Made by a program: the position numbers and the translations under genes | DNA from: Anadara kagoshimensis | Taxonomy: Eukaryota > Mollusca > Bivalvia > Arcoida > Arcidae | DNA length: 64,000 nt | Direction: 5' to 3' | Assembly: GCA_021292105.1 (NCBI GenBank) | Contig: CM037870.1 | Coordinates: forward strand, 43,356,576 to 43,420,575 | Shown: piece by piece, positions 63,801-64,000 of the stretch | How the letters are laid out: each line of letters starts with the position of its first letter | Position numbering within the stretch: position 1 is the first letter of the stretch | Notes under the pieces: generated by a model | The model's database searches: none | What the model was told of the DNA's origin: nothing | Seen by the model: the letters and a program-made list of their open reading frames with translations, nothing else

Positions 63801-64000
63801 AACAGCATCATGTGTGTGCATGTTTTGAATGTATGTGTATATTCATGTATTGAAAAGAAAAACACATTGTAACAAGTGTATGCATGTGTATGTATGTGTG
63901 TACATATTTGTGTATCAAAAAAGGCACATATTTAAACAGATCTAACATAATTTAAAAAGGGAATGTGCATAGTTAGCTTTTCAGCACCCAACTCCAAAAT
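60817..64000. other. AT-rich stretch without recognised genes
   Basis: An open frame at ~61204-61467 (plus; ...KRLAGDIIRNIMNYSKMC...) has no good start and no similarity I recognise. A palindromic CRE-type site TGACGTCA occurs at 62436-62443 in a somewhat GC-richer patch. TG/TATG-rich low complexity lies at ~63810-63920. Nothing else supported. Confidence 0.35.

Overview
The window is eukaryotic, AT-rich and dominated by repeats. Spliceosomal donor and acceptor sites, TATA boxes, tRNA-headed SINEs with target-site duplications, a mariner element, and very long minisatellites all point to an animal. Several dispersed repeats look like ones I know from bivalve molluscs (the GCTCACCTGAG family, and the 'CACTAGGTCAAATC... 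GTCCAGAACAATG' family). I therefore infer a bivalve; the species cannot be told from the sequence alone.

Layout. 0-8 kb: AT-rich DNA with one exon of a NIT-domain (nitrate/nitrite-sensor-like) membrane protein on the minus strand (3134-3700, frame-broken), a MITE, a hairpin and an interrupted SINE. 8.05-25.9 kb: a C2H2 zinc-finger gene (copy a, plus strand). It has a TATA box at 8088, a short 5' UTR exon, a 15.3-kb intron filled by a 57-bp minisatellite and its decayed relatives, and a coding exon at 23.5-25.25 kb. 25.96-31.7 kb: a dispersed repeat interrupted by two insertions. One of these is a 3.3-kb long-TIR element that carries the decayed relic of a widespread but uncharacterised invertebrate protein family, plus a SINE. 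32.3-38.7 kb: an old decayed 54-57-bp repeat field, a homogeneous 53-bp tandem array, and a 3.7-kb long-TIR element with a 170-bp tandem repeat and a mariner-like relic. 38.84-39.78 kb: a Harbinger-like element. 40.5-44.5 kb: zinc-finger copy b (plus strand), with the same two-exon structure but only a 0.49-kb intron. 44.6-52.4 kb: a 54-bp minisatellite with higher-order repeats. 53.48-54.05 kb: a second NIT-domain exon (minus strand, intact). 55.6-56.9 kb: a complete-ended but dead mariner. 57-64 kb: MITEs, a SINE, and otherwise unassigned AT-rich DNA.

The most coherent story is a duplicated zinc-finger locus. Its two copies keep matching promoters, donor, acceptor, coding exon and 3' flank, while one intron has grown about 30-fold by minisatellite expansion. 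The array then underwent a block duplication that carried in a 0.82-kb piece of upstream flanking DNA. Both zinc-finger copies and one NIT exon carry small indels that break the frame. Two of these are single-A losses in A runs, so sequencing or assembly error must be separated from real decay before either gene is called dead. All identities and copy numbers given here are estimates by eye.
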